Source of the DNA: an uncultured Prevotellaceae bacterium
GTDB taxonomy: Bacteria > Bacteroidota > Bacteroidia > Bacteroidales > Bacteroidaceae
Direction: 5' to 3'
NCBI GenBank assembly: GCA_937892315.1
Contig: CALAVF010000096.1
Span: forward strand, 1 to 5,706
DNA length: 5,706 nucleotides
Shown here piece by piece: positions 1-5,706 of the stretch. The first letter of the stretch is position 1; each line of letters starts with the position of its first letter. The notes beneath the pieces are model-generated. The model did no database searches. It worked only from the letters and a program-made list of their open reading frames with translations, and had not been told where the DNA came from. The position numbers and the translations under genes were made by a program.

Positions 1-94
1 GCTTGATGGGCGACTCATCAGACAACTACCCCGGCTGTCTTCTCTCCCACGCCAGGGCAGCCGGGGTAGTTGTCTGATGAGTCGCCCATCAAGC
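1..94. repeat. Perfect 37-bp inverted repeat at the contig end (probable fold-back artefact)
   Basis: Bases 1-37 are the exact reverse complement of bases 58-94, separated by a 20-base spacer at 38-57. The right arm and spacer are genuine polA sequence: read on the minus strand they encode LMGDSSDNYPGCPGVGEKT, the conserved helix-hairpin-helix region of the 5'-nuclease. The left arm only repeats that DNA backwards and brings two in-frame stops (TGA TGA, minus strand). No natural terminator or insertion element is expected in the middle of this domain, and the window begins exactly in the repeat. I therefore infer a fold-back read or assembly chimera rather than a real palindrome. The breakpoint lies near bases 33-38, where CAGCC could have served as microhomology. 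Confidence 0.85.
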
Positions 95-641
95 CCAACA
101 GGTCGATGACTTGAGACACCTGACTGATGCCATATTTTGCCAACACCTCTTTTTCGCCTAAGATGTCGAAGCCACCGTCAAACCGTGGTTTGTACATCTT
201 CACGTTCTTGCCAACCAACTGCCCATAGTCTTTGTCGGGGGTCATCATATAGGTGTCAATTTCCCCGATGGATTCGCTCTGTTTTGCCAAAGTTCCGATG
301 ACATCGTCTGCCTCATATCCTGGCACTTCAATTACGGGTATGCGATAGGCTTTCAACACATCTTTTATAATAGGCACCGCAAAACGGATGCCTTCGGGAG
401 TTTCCTCTCGTTGGGCTTTGTATGCAGGAAACGCTTCGTGGCGGAACGTAGGGCCATGAGGGTCGAACGCCACACCGATATACTCGGGATTCTCTTTGTT
501 TAGAATCTCTTCGAGGGTATTGACAAAACCCAGCACCGCCGATGTGTTTTCACCTTTGCTGTTGATGCGTGGGTTCTTGATGAAACCATAGTAAGCCCGA
601 TAAATCAATGCGTAAGCATCGAGAAGAAACAGTTTTTTCAT
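18..641 (-). CDS. polA: DNA polymerase I, N-terminal 5'-3' exonuclease domain (partial, broken at contig end)
   Basis: This is the 5'-nuclease (flap endonuclease) domain of DNA polymerase I, which removes RNA primers and flaps during Okazaki fragment maturation and repair. About 203 native residues are present. The two-metal acidic cluster is complete: D8, D60, E110-A-D-D113 (EADD), D136 and D138 (TPDKD), D187 and D190 (GDSSDN). The helix-hairpin-helix motif GVGEKT is at 197-202. The start is the ATG at 639-641 (MKKLFLLDAYALIYRAYYG), which matches the family N terminus. The reading frame is open further upstream to 728, but that extension is AT-rich, unlike the family, and would run over the divergent promoters and the prenyl synthase start. 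The last four residues before the stop at 18-20 (GVVV) come from the inverted copy, so the stop is not authentic. The proofreading-like and polymerase domains, normally about 700 further residues, are missing because the contig ends. A genuine stand-alone exonuclease is unlikely. Confidence 0.9.
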   Translation of the reverse strand: MKKLFLLDAYALIYRAYYGFIKNPRINSKGENTSAVLGFVNTLEEILNKENPEYIGVAFDPHGPTFRHEAFPAYKAQREETPEGIRFAVPIIKDVLKAYRIPVIEVPGYEADDVIGTLAKQSESIGEIDTYMMTPDKDYGQLVGKNVKMYKPRFDGGFDILGEKEVLAKYGISQVSQVIDLLGLMGDSSDNYPGCPGVGEKTAGVVV

Positions 642-661
642 GTCTTTTTGGATTTTGTGTG

Positions 662-669
662 TAAACTTA
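662..669 (-). promoter_or_regulatory. Possible -7 box for polA
   Basis: On the minus strand this reads TAAGTTTA, matching five of the six fixed positions of the Bacteroidota -7 consensus TAnnTTTG. It lies about 20 bases upstream of the polA ATG. No TTTG-type -33 element is present at the usual distance, so the call is tentative. It would share the 77-bp gap with the oppositely directed prenyl synthase promoter. Confidence 0.3.
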
Positions 670-692
670 CGAAAAATATTTGAAAAAAGCAG

Positions 693-700
693 TATCTTTG
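693..700 (+). promoter_or_regulatory. -7 promoter box of the polyprenyl synthase gene
   Basis: TATCTTTG matches all six fixed positions of the Bacteroidota primary sigma factor -7 consensus TAnnTTTG. It lies 18 bases upstream of the ATG at 719, so transcription would start near 705-707 and leave a leader of only about 12-14 bases. A clear TTTG -33 element is not found about 19 bases upstream; the TTTG at 679-682 is too close. The AT-rich bases just before the ATG (701-718) contain no Shine-Dalgarno sequence, as is usual in this phylum. Confidence 0.6.
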
Positions 701-718
701 CATTCGAATTTTCAAAAT

Positions 719-1696
719 ATGGACGCATTACAGCAAATACGCAAACCGATTGATGTAGAAATGACTCGCTATAAGCAAGTCTTCGATTCTTATCTTCAGC
801 ACTCCAACCCTATCTTGCAGGAAGTGTTGGGCAAGATTGCTCGCCGAAGAGGGAAGATGATGCGTCCTATGCTCACGCTTCTCACTGCTAAAATGCTGTC
901 TGGAGAAGCCAATGACAATGCCATTTATACCGCTGCAACTTTTGAGTTTTTCCACACTGCCAGCCTTGTTCACGATGACATTGTGGATGAGAGCGAGGAA
1001 CGTCGTGGTCAGCAGTCGGTCAATGACGCATACGGCAATCAAGTGGCGGTGTTGGTGGGTGATTTCATCTTGGCTAATGCACTGCTTTGTGCTGCTAAGA
1101 CCAAAAGTTCCCGATTGATAGAAATTGTTTCCATTGCGGCACAGAATCTTGCCAGCGGTGAACTGCTCCAGTTGAACAATGTACAGAACACCGACATCAA
1201 CGAAGAGGTATATTTCGACATCATTCGCAACAAAACAGCCGCTCTCTTCGCTGCTTGTGCAGAGGGTGGGGCAATGTCCACTTCTGCCGATGAAATGGAC
1301 ATAAATATCATGAGAACCTTCGGTGAATACTTGGGTATTTGCTTCCAAATTCGTGATGACATTTTTGACTATCACCACGATGCCTCTGTAGGGAAACCAA
1401 CTGGCAATGATATGAAGGAAGGCAAACTGACACTTCCACTTATTCATGCACTACTCGCAACGAACAGCGAAGAGATGCTGACGCTTGCTCGAAAGGTGAA
1501 AGCACGGAGTGTGACACAAGATGAGGTCAACATTTTGGTCGATTTCACCAAGGAAAATGGCGGTATGGAATATGCTGTCGAAGTGATGGAAGATTATGCC
1601 CAAAAAGCAAAGAGCCTGCTTGACCGTTACCATTCGTCCGATGCCAAGCAAGCCCTTCTCGCTTATGTTGACTTTGTTATTGACCGCCAACAGTAG
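719..1696 (+). CDS. Long-chain trans-polyprenyl diphosphate synthase
   Basis: A 325-residue member of the IspA/IspB-type trans-prenyltransferase family, a cytosolic Mg-dependent enzyme that adds isopentenyl diphosphate units to an allylic diphosphate. The diphosphate-binding motifs are intact: RGKMMRP (44-50), first Asp-rich motif DDIVD (86-90) with RRG (95-97), K172-T173, second Asp-rich motif DDIFD (213-217), then GKPTGND (225-231) and EGKLTLPLI. The fifth residue before the first motif is alanine (A81), and the motif lacks the two-residue insertion seen in short-chain bacterial FPP synthases. Both features point to a long product, such as the octaprenyl-or-longer tail of menaquinone, although chain length cannot be fixed from sequence. 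I chose the ATG at 719 because the product starts like the family (MDALQQIRKPI). An in-frame TTG at 680 would place the start upstream of the -7 box. The gene is divergent from polA and convergent with deoC. An ispB-like role is inferred from these residues, so no symbol is given. Confidence 0.9.
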   Translation: MDALQQIRKPIDVEMTRYKQVFDSYLQHSNPILQEVLGKIARRRGKMMRPMLTLLTAKMLSGEANDNAIYTAATFEFFHTASLVHDDIVDESEERRGQQSVNDAYGNQVAVLVGDFILANALLCAAKTKSSRLIEIVSIAAQNLASGELLQLNNVQNTDINEEVYFDIIRNKTAALFAACAEGGAMSTSADEMDINIMRTFGEYLGICFQIRDDIFDYHHDASVGKPTGNDMKEGKLTLPLIHALLATNSEEMLTLARKVKARSVTQDEVNILVDFTKENGGMEYAVEVMEDYAQKAKSLLDRYHSSDAKQALLAYVDFVIDRQQ

Positions 1697-1702
1697 AAGT
1701 TT

Positions 1703-2590
1703 TTAGAAGAATTTCACTTCTTTTCCTTCAATTTCGGAAAGAAGTTTGTTTGCCAAAGAACTGGTTCCGAGGCGTAGCCACTGGTTGGTCAACCATTTCT
1801 CACCAAGCACTTCCTTCACAATGGTATAATAAACCAAAGCATCTTGCACGGTCTTCATGCCACCAGCGGGTTTGAAACCAATCTGGATGCCAGTCTTTTC
1901 GTAATATTCTTTGATGGCTTGGCACATCACGAAGGCTGCTTCAGGTGTGGCGGCAGGTTCTAATTTACCAGTAGAAGTTTTGATATAATCTGCTCCTGCA
2001 TACATCGCTAAAAGGCTGGATTTCTTAATGTTAGATGCTGTCTTCAAGCATCCTGTTTCAAGAATCGTCTTCAATTTTTTCTCACCACAAACAGCCTTGA
2101 TTTCTGCGATTTCATCACACATTCCTTCATAATCTCCAGATAGGAACTTGCCAACAGGGATAACGATGTCAATCTCGGTGGCACCATCTTTCAAGGCGAG
2201 GGCTGTTTCTGCAATCTTCACTTCCACAAAGGACTGACTGAAAGGGAAACAGGCTGAAACACAGGCGATTTCCACCTCTTCATTCTCCAATGTGTCATGA
2301 CAAATCTTGGCAAAATTGGGATACACGCATACGGTTGCAACATGTCCTAATTCTGGATATACATCGTCAAACTTATTGACTTTTTCTACAAAACGAAGCA
2401 CGCTGTCTTCGCTATCCGTAGTCTTTAATGTGGTGAGTTCCACGCTGTTAAGAAGGAACTTCTTCACTTCTACTGTATCATTCTCCTGCAAATGCTCTTT
2501 CAGAAGAATTTCTACTTGGCGAGCCACTTGCTCGTCATCCAACTCCAAGTGATACTCACTTAGAACTTTTTCAAACTTGCTGTCTTCCAT
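1703..2590 (-). CDS. deoC: Deoxyribose-phosphate aldolase
   Basis: Class I aldolase that cleaves 2-deoxy-D-ribose 5-phosphate to glyceraldehyde 3-phosphate and acetaldehyde, the last step in using deoxyribose from DNA nucleosides. Catalytic residues are recognisable by comparison with E. coli DeoC: Schiff-base lysine K204 in DYIKTSTGK (201-209), the relay aspartate D141 in EIDIVIP (139-145), and the second lysine K240 in GFKPAGGMKT (238-247). The C-terminal LRLGTSSLANKLL (272-284) corresponds to the phosphate-binding segment. At 295 residues it is longer than the 259-residue E. coli enzyme, the extra length being mainly a charged, probably helical N-terminal stretch of about 45 residues. Translation starts at the ATG at 2588-2590, 8 bp after the dtd stop, so it is almost certainly cotranscribed with dtd and uvrC. 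Its stop codon faces the prenyl synthase stop across 6 bp. Confidence 0.95.
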   Translation of the reverse strand: MEDSKFEKVLSEYHLELDDEQVARQVEILLKEHLQENDTVEVKKFLLNSVELTTLKTTDSEDSVLRFVEKVNKFDDVYPELGHVATVCVYPNFAKICHDTLENEEVEIACVSACFPFSQSFVEVKIAETALALKDGATEIDIVIPVGKFLSGDYEGMCDEIAEIKAVCGEKKLKTILETGCLKTASNIKKSSLLAMYAGADYIKTSTGKLEPAATPEAAFVMCQAIKEYYEKTGIQIGFKPAGGMKTVQDALVYYTIVKEVLGEKWLTNQWLRLGTSSLANKLLSEIEGKEVKFF

Positions 2591-2598
2591 TTTTTCTT

Positions 2599-3051
2599 TT
2601 ATTCTTTGTTTTTAGTGTCCATGCAAATGGTAACGGGACCGTCGTTGAGCAATTCCACTTTCATGTCTGCACCAAATTCTCCCGTCTGTACTTTACCCGC
2701 CAGATTGTCCGATAAAACCGAACAAAATCGTTCGTAAAGTGGTATTGTTACCTCATGGCTTCCTGCTCTCAAATAGGAGGGACGATTTCCTTTCTTATAA
2801 CTTGCCCAAAGGGTAAATTGGCTGACCACTAAGACCTCGCCATCTACATCCATAATAGACTTGTTCATTACGCCATTCTCATCATCAAAGATGCGTAAAC
2901 CACAAATTTTCTTTGCCAGCCATTGTATATCTTCCTCTGTATCAGCATTTTCACAGCCAAGAAGCACCAAATAACCGTGGTCAATTGATGCTTTGACTTG
3001 CCCATTAATCGTGACGGATGCTCTTGAAACTCTTTGTATGACCGTTCTCAT
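2599..3051 (-). CDS. dtd: D-aminoacyl-tRNA deacylase
   Basis: A 150-residue protein, the usual length for the DTD family. It hydrolyses D-amino acids mischarged on tRNA (classically D-Tyr-tRNA) and also glycine mischarged on tRNA-Ala, protecting translation in the cytosol. The two signature motifs are present: SQFTLWA (77-83) and NDGPVTICMD (136-145). The latter contains the Gly-Pro pair (G138-P139) whose cis-proline carbonyl excludes L-amino acids in known structures. The N terminus MRTVIQRVSRASVTINGQ is typical and fixes the start at 3049-3051. The gene follows uvrC after 23 bp and precedes deoC by 8 bp, consistent with one transcript. No Shine-Dalgarno sequence is visible; the leader is AT-rich. 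Confidence 0.96.
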   Translation of the reverse strand: MRTVIQRVSRASVTINGQVKASIDHGYLVLLGCENADTEEDIQWLAKKICGLRIFDDENGVMNKSIMDVDGEVLVVSQFTLWASYKKGNRPSYLRAGSHEVTIPLYERFCSVLSDNLAGKVQTGEFGADMKVELLNDGPVTICMDTKNKE

Positions 3052-3074
3052 AAAATATAAAGATGTATCAATAA

Positions 3075-4892
3075 TTATTCATGAAAGGCTTCTTGCAACA
3101 ACTGAGCCTTTGCTGTTCCAATAACAGATGCAAGTTGTTCATAATCAGCCTCTTTTATTCTTTTAAGGCTCTTAAAATGCTTGAGCAGCAGGGTCTTGGT
3201 TGCAGCACCAATTCCTTTGATGTGGTCAAGTTCCGATTCTGTAGTATGTTTGGCTCGTTTCTGCTTGTGGAAAGTGATAGCAAAGCGGTGAACCTCATCT
3301 TGTATCTGCGTGAGCAGTTTGAAGAGTGGGCTGTCCATCTCGATACCTACTACCTTTTGTGGAAAGCCGAACAATAGTTCGTTCGTCCGGTGGTGGCTGT
3401 CCTTGGCAAGTCCTGCAATAGGAATCTCTAAGTGCAGTTGGTCTTCTATAACCTTCCGAACCACTTCCATTTGTCCCTTTCCACCGTCGGTAATGATTAG
3501 GTCGGGTAGGGGAGTCTCTTCAGCAATCGCTCGGCTGTACTTTCGGAACACAACCTCGCTCATTGATGCATAATCGTCAGGGCCAATGACCGTCTTGATA
3601 TTATATTTTCTATAATCGTTTTTCGACTTTCTTCCACCAATGAATACGACACATCCTGCTACTGCATCTTGCCCCATGATGTTGGAATTGTCGAAGCACT
3701 CGATACGCATGGGGAGTTTCTCCAGTTTTAGTTTGCGTTGTAGTTCTTTGAGGATGTTGATATTTCGTTGGTCAGGATTAAGTCGTTCTGCTTGTTTGAG
3801 TGCATCAATGCGGTACTGCCTTACATTTGATTCGGAAAGAAAGAGAAGTTTTTTCTTGTCTCCGGCTTTTGGCACGATGAATTGGGCCTCTTTCAGAGTG
3901 AAATCCAGTTCAAAAGGAATGACTATTTCCTTTGACTCACTTCCATATTTTTCTCTCATGCCAACAATCGCAAGCGAAAGAATTTCTTCGGGTGTCTCGT
4001 CCATACGTTTTCTGTATTCATTGGTGAAGACTTGCGTAATACATCCGTTTACGACATGCATATAGTTGACATACGCCTTGTTTTCATCATCCTCTATGCT
4101 GAATACATCGATGTTTTGATTGGTGCTTGTGATGACTCGGCTTTTGCTGTCGAAATCTTTTGCCAACAAATATTTCCTCTTTACCGCTTCCGCTTCCAGA
4201 AATCTTTCCTGTGTTGCCAAATCTTGCATCTCTGTTTGCAACCGTTGACATAGGTTTCGAGTATTGCCACTCAAGATATCTTTTACTTCTTCGATTTGTT
4301 TTAAGTAATCTTTGCGGGTTTGGCGTCCGACACAAGGGGCTTTGCATTTGCCAATATCATAATAAAGGCAACTTTTGATTTTCCCCTGTTCTATCTTTTC
4401 TTGGCTGATATATGTATGACAGAGACGGATTTGATAGAGTTTGTCAATCAGTTCCAACATGGCGTTCAACGTTCCCGTATGGCTGAAAGGGCCGTAATAG
4501 GTTCCTACCTTTTTATCGATGTTTCGGGTTTTGATGACGCGGGGTAGGTATTCATTGGTGATACAAACGGAAGGATAGGTTTTCCCGTCTTTCAGCAGAA
4601 TGTTGTAGAAGGGCTGATGCTCCTTGATGAGATTGTTCTCCTGAATCAGTGCATCTTCGTCCGTAGGAACCACCACATATTTGATGTCTTGAATCTTGCT
4701 GACCAGAATCTGTGTCTTTCGGTTCTTGGGCGAGTTGTTGAAGTAGGAACTGACACGACGCTTCAAGTTCTTTGCCTTACCCACATAAATCACCCTGCCA
4801 TCTTTATCGAGATATTGATAGCATCCAGGTTCTTCGCTAAGGCTATTGACAATCACCTTCAAACGTTGTAGCCGTTCTTCGTCCTTCGTCAT
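3075..4892 (-). CDS. uvrC: Excinuclease ABC subunit C
   Basis: UvrC makes both incisions around bulky DNA lesions during nucleotide excision repair after loading by UvrA and UvrB. At 605 residues it has the full family architecture. An N-terminal GIY-YIG nuclease (about 20-100) has PGCYQY (22-27), VIYVGKAKNLKRR (34-46) and the probable catalytic glutamate E85 in QENNLI. Cysteines C158, C175, C183 and C187 correspond to the proposed iron-sulfur ligands. A UVR/UvrB-binding helix pair follows (about 214-247). The RNase H-like endonuclease domain carries D401 (CFDNSN), D469 (ITDGG) and H535 (DEVHRF), the expected D-D-H triad. A tandem helix-hairpin-helix DNA-binding region lies at the C terminus (HIKGIGAATKTLLL, about 557-600). 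The ATG at 4890-4892 gives a normal N terminus. It leads the uvrC-dtd-deoC run, and the gap in front of it holds a parS site and a candidate promoter. Confidence 0.97.
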   Translation of the reverse strand: MTKDEERLQRLKVIVNSLSEEPGCYQYLDKDGRVIYVGKAKNLKRRVSSYFNNSPKNRKTQILVSKIQDIKYVVVPTDEDALIQENNLIKEHQPFYNILLKDGKTYPSVCITNEYLPRVIKTRNIDKKVGTYYGPFSHTGTLNAMLELIDKLYQIRLCHTYISQEKIEQGKIKSCLYYDIGKCKAPCVGRQTRKDYLKQIEEVKDILSGNTRNLCQRLQTEMQDLATQERFLEAEAVKRKYLLAKDFDSKSRVITSTNQNIDVFSIEDDENKAYVNYMHVVNGCITQVFTNEYRKRMDETPEEILSLAIVGMREKYGSESKEIVIPFELDFTLKEAQFIVPKAGDKKKLLFLSESNVRQYRIDALKQAERLNPDQRNINILKELQRKLKLEKLPMRIECFDNSNIMGQDAVAGCVVFIGGRKSKNDYRKYNIKTVIGPDDYASMSEVVFRKYSRAIAEETPLPDLIITDGGKGQMEVVRKVIEDQLHLEIPIAGLAKDSHHRTNELLFGFPQKVVGIEMDSPLFKLLTQIQDEVHRFAITFHKQKRAKHTTESELDHIKGIGAATKTLLLKHFKSLKRIKEADYEQLASVIGTAKAQLLQEAFHE

Positions 4893-4911
4893 CTTTGTTG
4901 AAGCGTTACTT

Positions 4912-4942
4912 TAATTATATGAAGTGTTCCACGTGAAACAAA
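4912..4942 (-). promoter_or_regulatory. Candidate uvrC promoter overlapping parS
   Basis: On the minus strand TTTG (4942-4939) and TATAATTA (4919-4912) are separated by exactly 19 bases, the usual distance between Bacteroidota -33 and -7 elements. The -7 box matches only four of six fixed positions of TAnnTTTG, though it also resembles a generic TATAAT box. The predicted transcript would begin about 12 bases before the uvrC ATG. The parS palindrome at 4925-4940 fills most of the spacer and overlaps the edge of the -33 element. Confidence 0.35.
4925..4940 (+). promoter_or_regulatory. parS: parS centromere site (ParB-binding), copy 1
   Basis: TGTTCCACGTGAAACA matches the bacterial chromosomal parS consensus TGTTNCACGTGAAACA described for Spo0J/ParB of Bacillus subtilis. 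It differs from the perfect palindrome only at the degenerate fifth base. ParB dimers load at such sites, spread as a CTP-dependent clamp and are moved by ParA to segregate the origin region. The site lies in the apt-uvrC gap, 56 bp after the apt stop and 32 bp before the uvrC start. Its identical inverted partner is at 5605-5620. No parA or parB gene is in the window. Confidence 0.85.
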
Positions 4943-4951
4943 TTCTTTCTA

Positions 4952-4972
4952 ACTTGCCAATTATCAGCAAGT
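4952..4972 (-). terminator. Weak stem-loop after apt
   Basis: ACTTGC (4952-4957) and GCAAGT (4967-4972) can pair as a six-base stem with a nine-base loop, 24 bp downstream of the apt stop. The minus-strand bases that follow are A-rich and then T-rich rather than an immediate U-run, so it is at best a weak or attenuating terminator between apt and uvrC. Confidence 0.3.
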
Positions 4973-4996
4973 AATGTGAAAATGCTCAATGATTTG

Positions 4997-5527
4997 TTAA
5001 ACACGAATGAGGGTCGTTACTTCGATTCCATCACCAATTGCCTCACGACCTTTCAGTCCTTCGTCACGAATTTCGATGACGAAGTTCATGTAGCATTTCT
5101 TAGGGTTGAACTTCTTGACGAGATTCCATGCCGCTTTGATTGTGCCACCCGTTGCCAGCAGGTCGTCGTGCAGAAGTATCACGTCATTTTCTTCAATCGC
5201 ATCAACATGAATCTCGATGGTATCAGTGCCATATTCCTTCGTGTAAGACTCTTGAAGTGTCTTGTAAGGTAATTTGCCAGGCTTGCGAGCCATCACGAAT
5301 CCAGCATTCAGGCGACGTGCCAAGATGGCCCCCATCACATAGCCACGGGTTTCGAGCCCAACAACTTTTGTAATACCCTTGTCTTTGTAAAGTTCATAGA
5401 GTTCTTCTTCCATGATTTCAAGTGCCTTGGCATCCTTGAAAAGCGTGGTTACATCGCGGAAGTTGATGCCTGGCTGTGGAAAGTCAGGGATGCTACGAAG
5501 ATGGTCTAATAGATACTGATTGTTCAT
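4997..5527 (-). CDS. apt: Adenine phosphoribosyltransferase
   Basis: Cytosolic purine-salvage enzyme that converts adenine and PRPP to AMP and pyrophosphate. The 176 residues match the normal length of bacterial Apt. The N terminus (MNNQYLLDHLRSIPDFPQPGINFRDVT in outline, 1-27) carries the family's IPDFPxPGIxFRD signature. GLETRGYVMG (57-66) and ARKPGKLP (80-87) are the adenine- and loop-associated segments. The PRPP-binding motif is ILLHDDLLATGGT (117-129), with D121, D122 and the TGGT phosphate loop intact. The more usual valine before the DD pair is replaced by histidine (H120), which should not affect function. The ATG at 5525-5527 is the natural start. The gene lies between mnmG and uvrC in the same orientation, with a parS site in each flanking gap. 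I see no convincing -33/-7 pair in front of it, so readthrough from mnmG is possible. Confidence 0.96.
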   Translation of the reverse strand: MNNQYLLDHLRSIPDFPQPGINFRDVTTLFKDAKALEIMEEELYELYKDKGITKVVGLETRGYVMGAILARRLNAGFVMARKPGKLPYKTLQESYTKEYGTDTIEIHVDAIEENDVILLHDDLLATGGTIKAAWNLVKKFNPKKCYMNFVIEIRDEGLKGREAIGDGIEVTTLIRV

Positions 5528-5604
5528 TGTCTTTTGATAATTGTTATATTGTTATTGAGTTCTCGCTTTGTAAGTGATTGATTTTACTCTTTATTCGTCC
5601 AAAT

Positions 5605-5620
5605 TGTTTCACGTGGAACA
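5605..5620 (-). promoter_or_regulatory. parS: parS centromere site (ParB-binding), copy 2
   Basis: The plus strand reads TGTTTCACGTGGAACA, the exact reverse complement of copy 1, so the two sites are identical 16-mers in opposite orientation, 680 bp centre to centre. The match extends one base further to 17 bp (5604-5620 against 4925-4941). The site lies in the mnmG-apt gap, 12 bp past the mnmG stop and 77 bp before the apt start, and so avoids both coding regions. These are the only two CACGTG-centred sites I found in the window. Confidence 0.85.
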
Positions 5621-5632
5621 TCGGGCGTTGCT

Positions 5633-5706
5633 TTAACGTCCCATCAGAACAAGCATGATGTTGATGTCGGAGGGCGAAACGCCAGGGATGCGTGAAGCCT
5701 GTGCCA
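5633..5706 (-). CDS. mnmG: tRNA uridine-5-carboxymethylaminomethyl modification enzyme MnmG, C-terminal end (partial)
   Basis: Only the last 23 codons and the TAA stop (5633-5635) are inside the window; the gene enters from the right edge. The translated tail, AQASRIPGVSPSDINIMLVLMGR, matches the conserved C terminus of MnmG/GidA (ARRIPGVSPADI-type). That FAD-dependent protein, with MnmE, modifies the wobble uridine of certain tRNAs. mnmG lies next to the replication origin and partition genes in many bacteria, which agrees with the parS site 12 bp beyond its stop. The identification rests on this short but characteristic segment and on the neighbouring apt-uvrC order. Confidence 0.85.
   Translation of the reverse strand, partial: AQASRIPGVSPSDINIMLVLMGR

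Noticed and set aside
680..718. Upstream TTG start for the prenyl synthase
   Set aside because: It lies before the -7 box, so it would not be in the predicted transcript, and the extra 13 residues are not like the family.
642..728. 29-residue N-terminal extension of polA
   Set aside because: The frame is open, but the family N terminus begins at MKKLFLLDAY. The extension would be translated from DNA covering both divergent promoters and the neighbouring gene start.
728..1447. 239-codon open frame on the minus strand opposite the prenyl synthase gene
   Set aside because: It is wholly antisense to a gene with intact catalytic motifs, has no recognisable domain and has no promoter or family-like start. 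It is a shadow of the codon use of the real gene.
1696..1721. Possible bidirectional terminator between the convergent prenyl synthase and deoC genes
   Set aside because: Only five-base, AT-rich pairings are available (GAAGT/ACTTC or AGAAG/CTTCT) with no solid U-run. They overlap the end of deoC and are too weak to call.
3081..4871. Several plus-strand open frames of 70-140 codons opposite uvrC
   Set aside because: All are antisense to a full-length uvrC with intact catalytic residues, and none shows a recognisable domain.
5541..5555. Short direct repeat TTGTTAT-a-TTGTTAT in the apt leader
   Set aside because: It is seven bases in a very AT-rich leader, with no sign of an operator or riboswitch fold. 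It could easily arise by chance.
4893..5632. Replication origin within the window
   Set aside because: Despite parS and mnmG, I see no DnaA boxes (TTATCCACA-like) or clustered AT-rich 13-mers. oriC may be nearby but is not shown here.

Overview
The window looks like one end of a contig from a member of the Bacteroidota, most likely of the order Bacteroidales and possibly Prevotella-like. The grounds are four. There are no Shine-Dalgarno sequences in front of the genes. A perfect Bacteroidota-type -7 promoter box (TATCTTTG) precedes the prenyl synthase gene. The proteins resemble Bacteroidales housekeeping proteins. The gene order mnmG-apt-uvrC-dtd-deoC is one I associate with this group. The genus is a guess. 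Nothing suggests a phage, plasmid, transposon, CRISPR array or RNA gene.

Layout from left to right. Bases 1-94 are a perfect 37-bp inverted repeat around a 20-base spacer, which breaks the polA gene (minus strand, 18-641) after about 203 residues of its 5'-nuclease domain. It reads like a fold-back artefact at a contig end, not biology. A 77-bp divergent promoter region (642-718) follows, then a long-chain trans-polyprenyl diphosphate synthase gene on the plus strand (719-1696). This gene runs head-on into a minus-strand cluster with only 6 bp between stop codons. In transcription order (right to left) the cluster is mnmG (only its last 23 codons are in the window), apt, uvrC, dtd and deoC. 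uvrC, dtd and deoC are separated by 23 and 8 bp and probably form one transcript. mnmG, apt and uvrC are separated by about 100 bp each.

The genes are housekeeping: DNA repair and replication (PolA, UvrC), tRNA modification and proofreading (MnmG, D-aminoacyl-tRNA deacylase), nucleotide and deoxynucleoside salvage (Apt, DeoC), and isoprenoid chain synthesis, probably for menaquinone. The two roughly 100-bp gaps on either side of apt each hold a 16-bp match to the ParB-binding centromere site parS. The two copies are identical in sequence, opposite in orientation and 680 bp apart. With mnmG (gidA) next door, a gene often found near the replication origin, this is the most interesting signal in the window: a likely chromosomal partition centromere near oriC. 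One copy also sits inside the apparent promoter of uvrC. I found no new multi-gene system; apart from the centromere pair and the contig-end artefact the window is ordinary.
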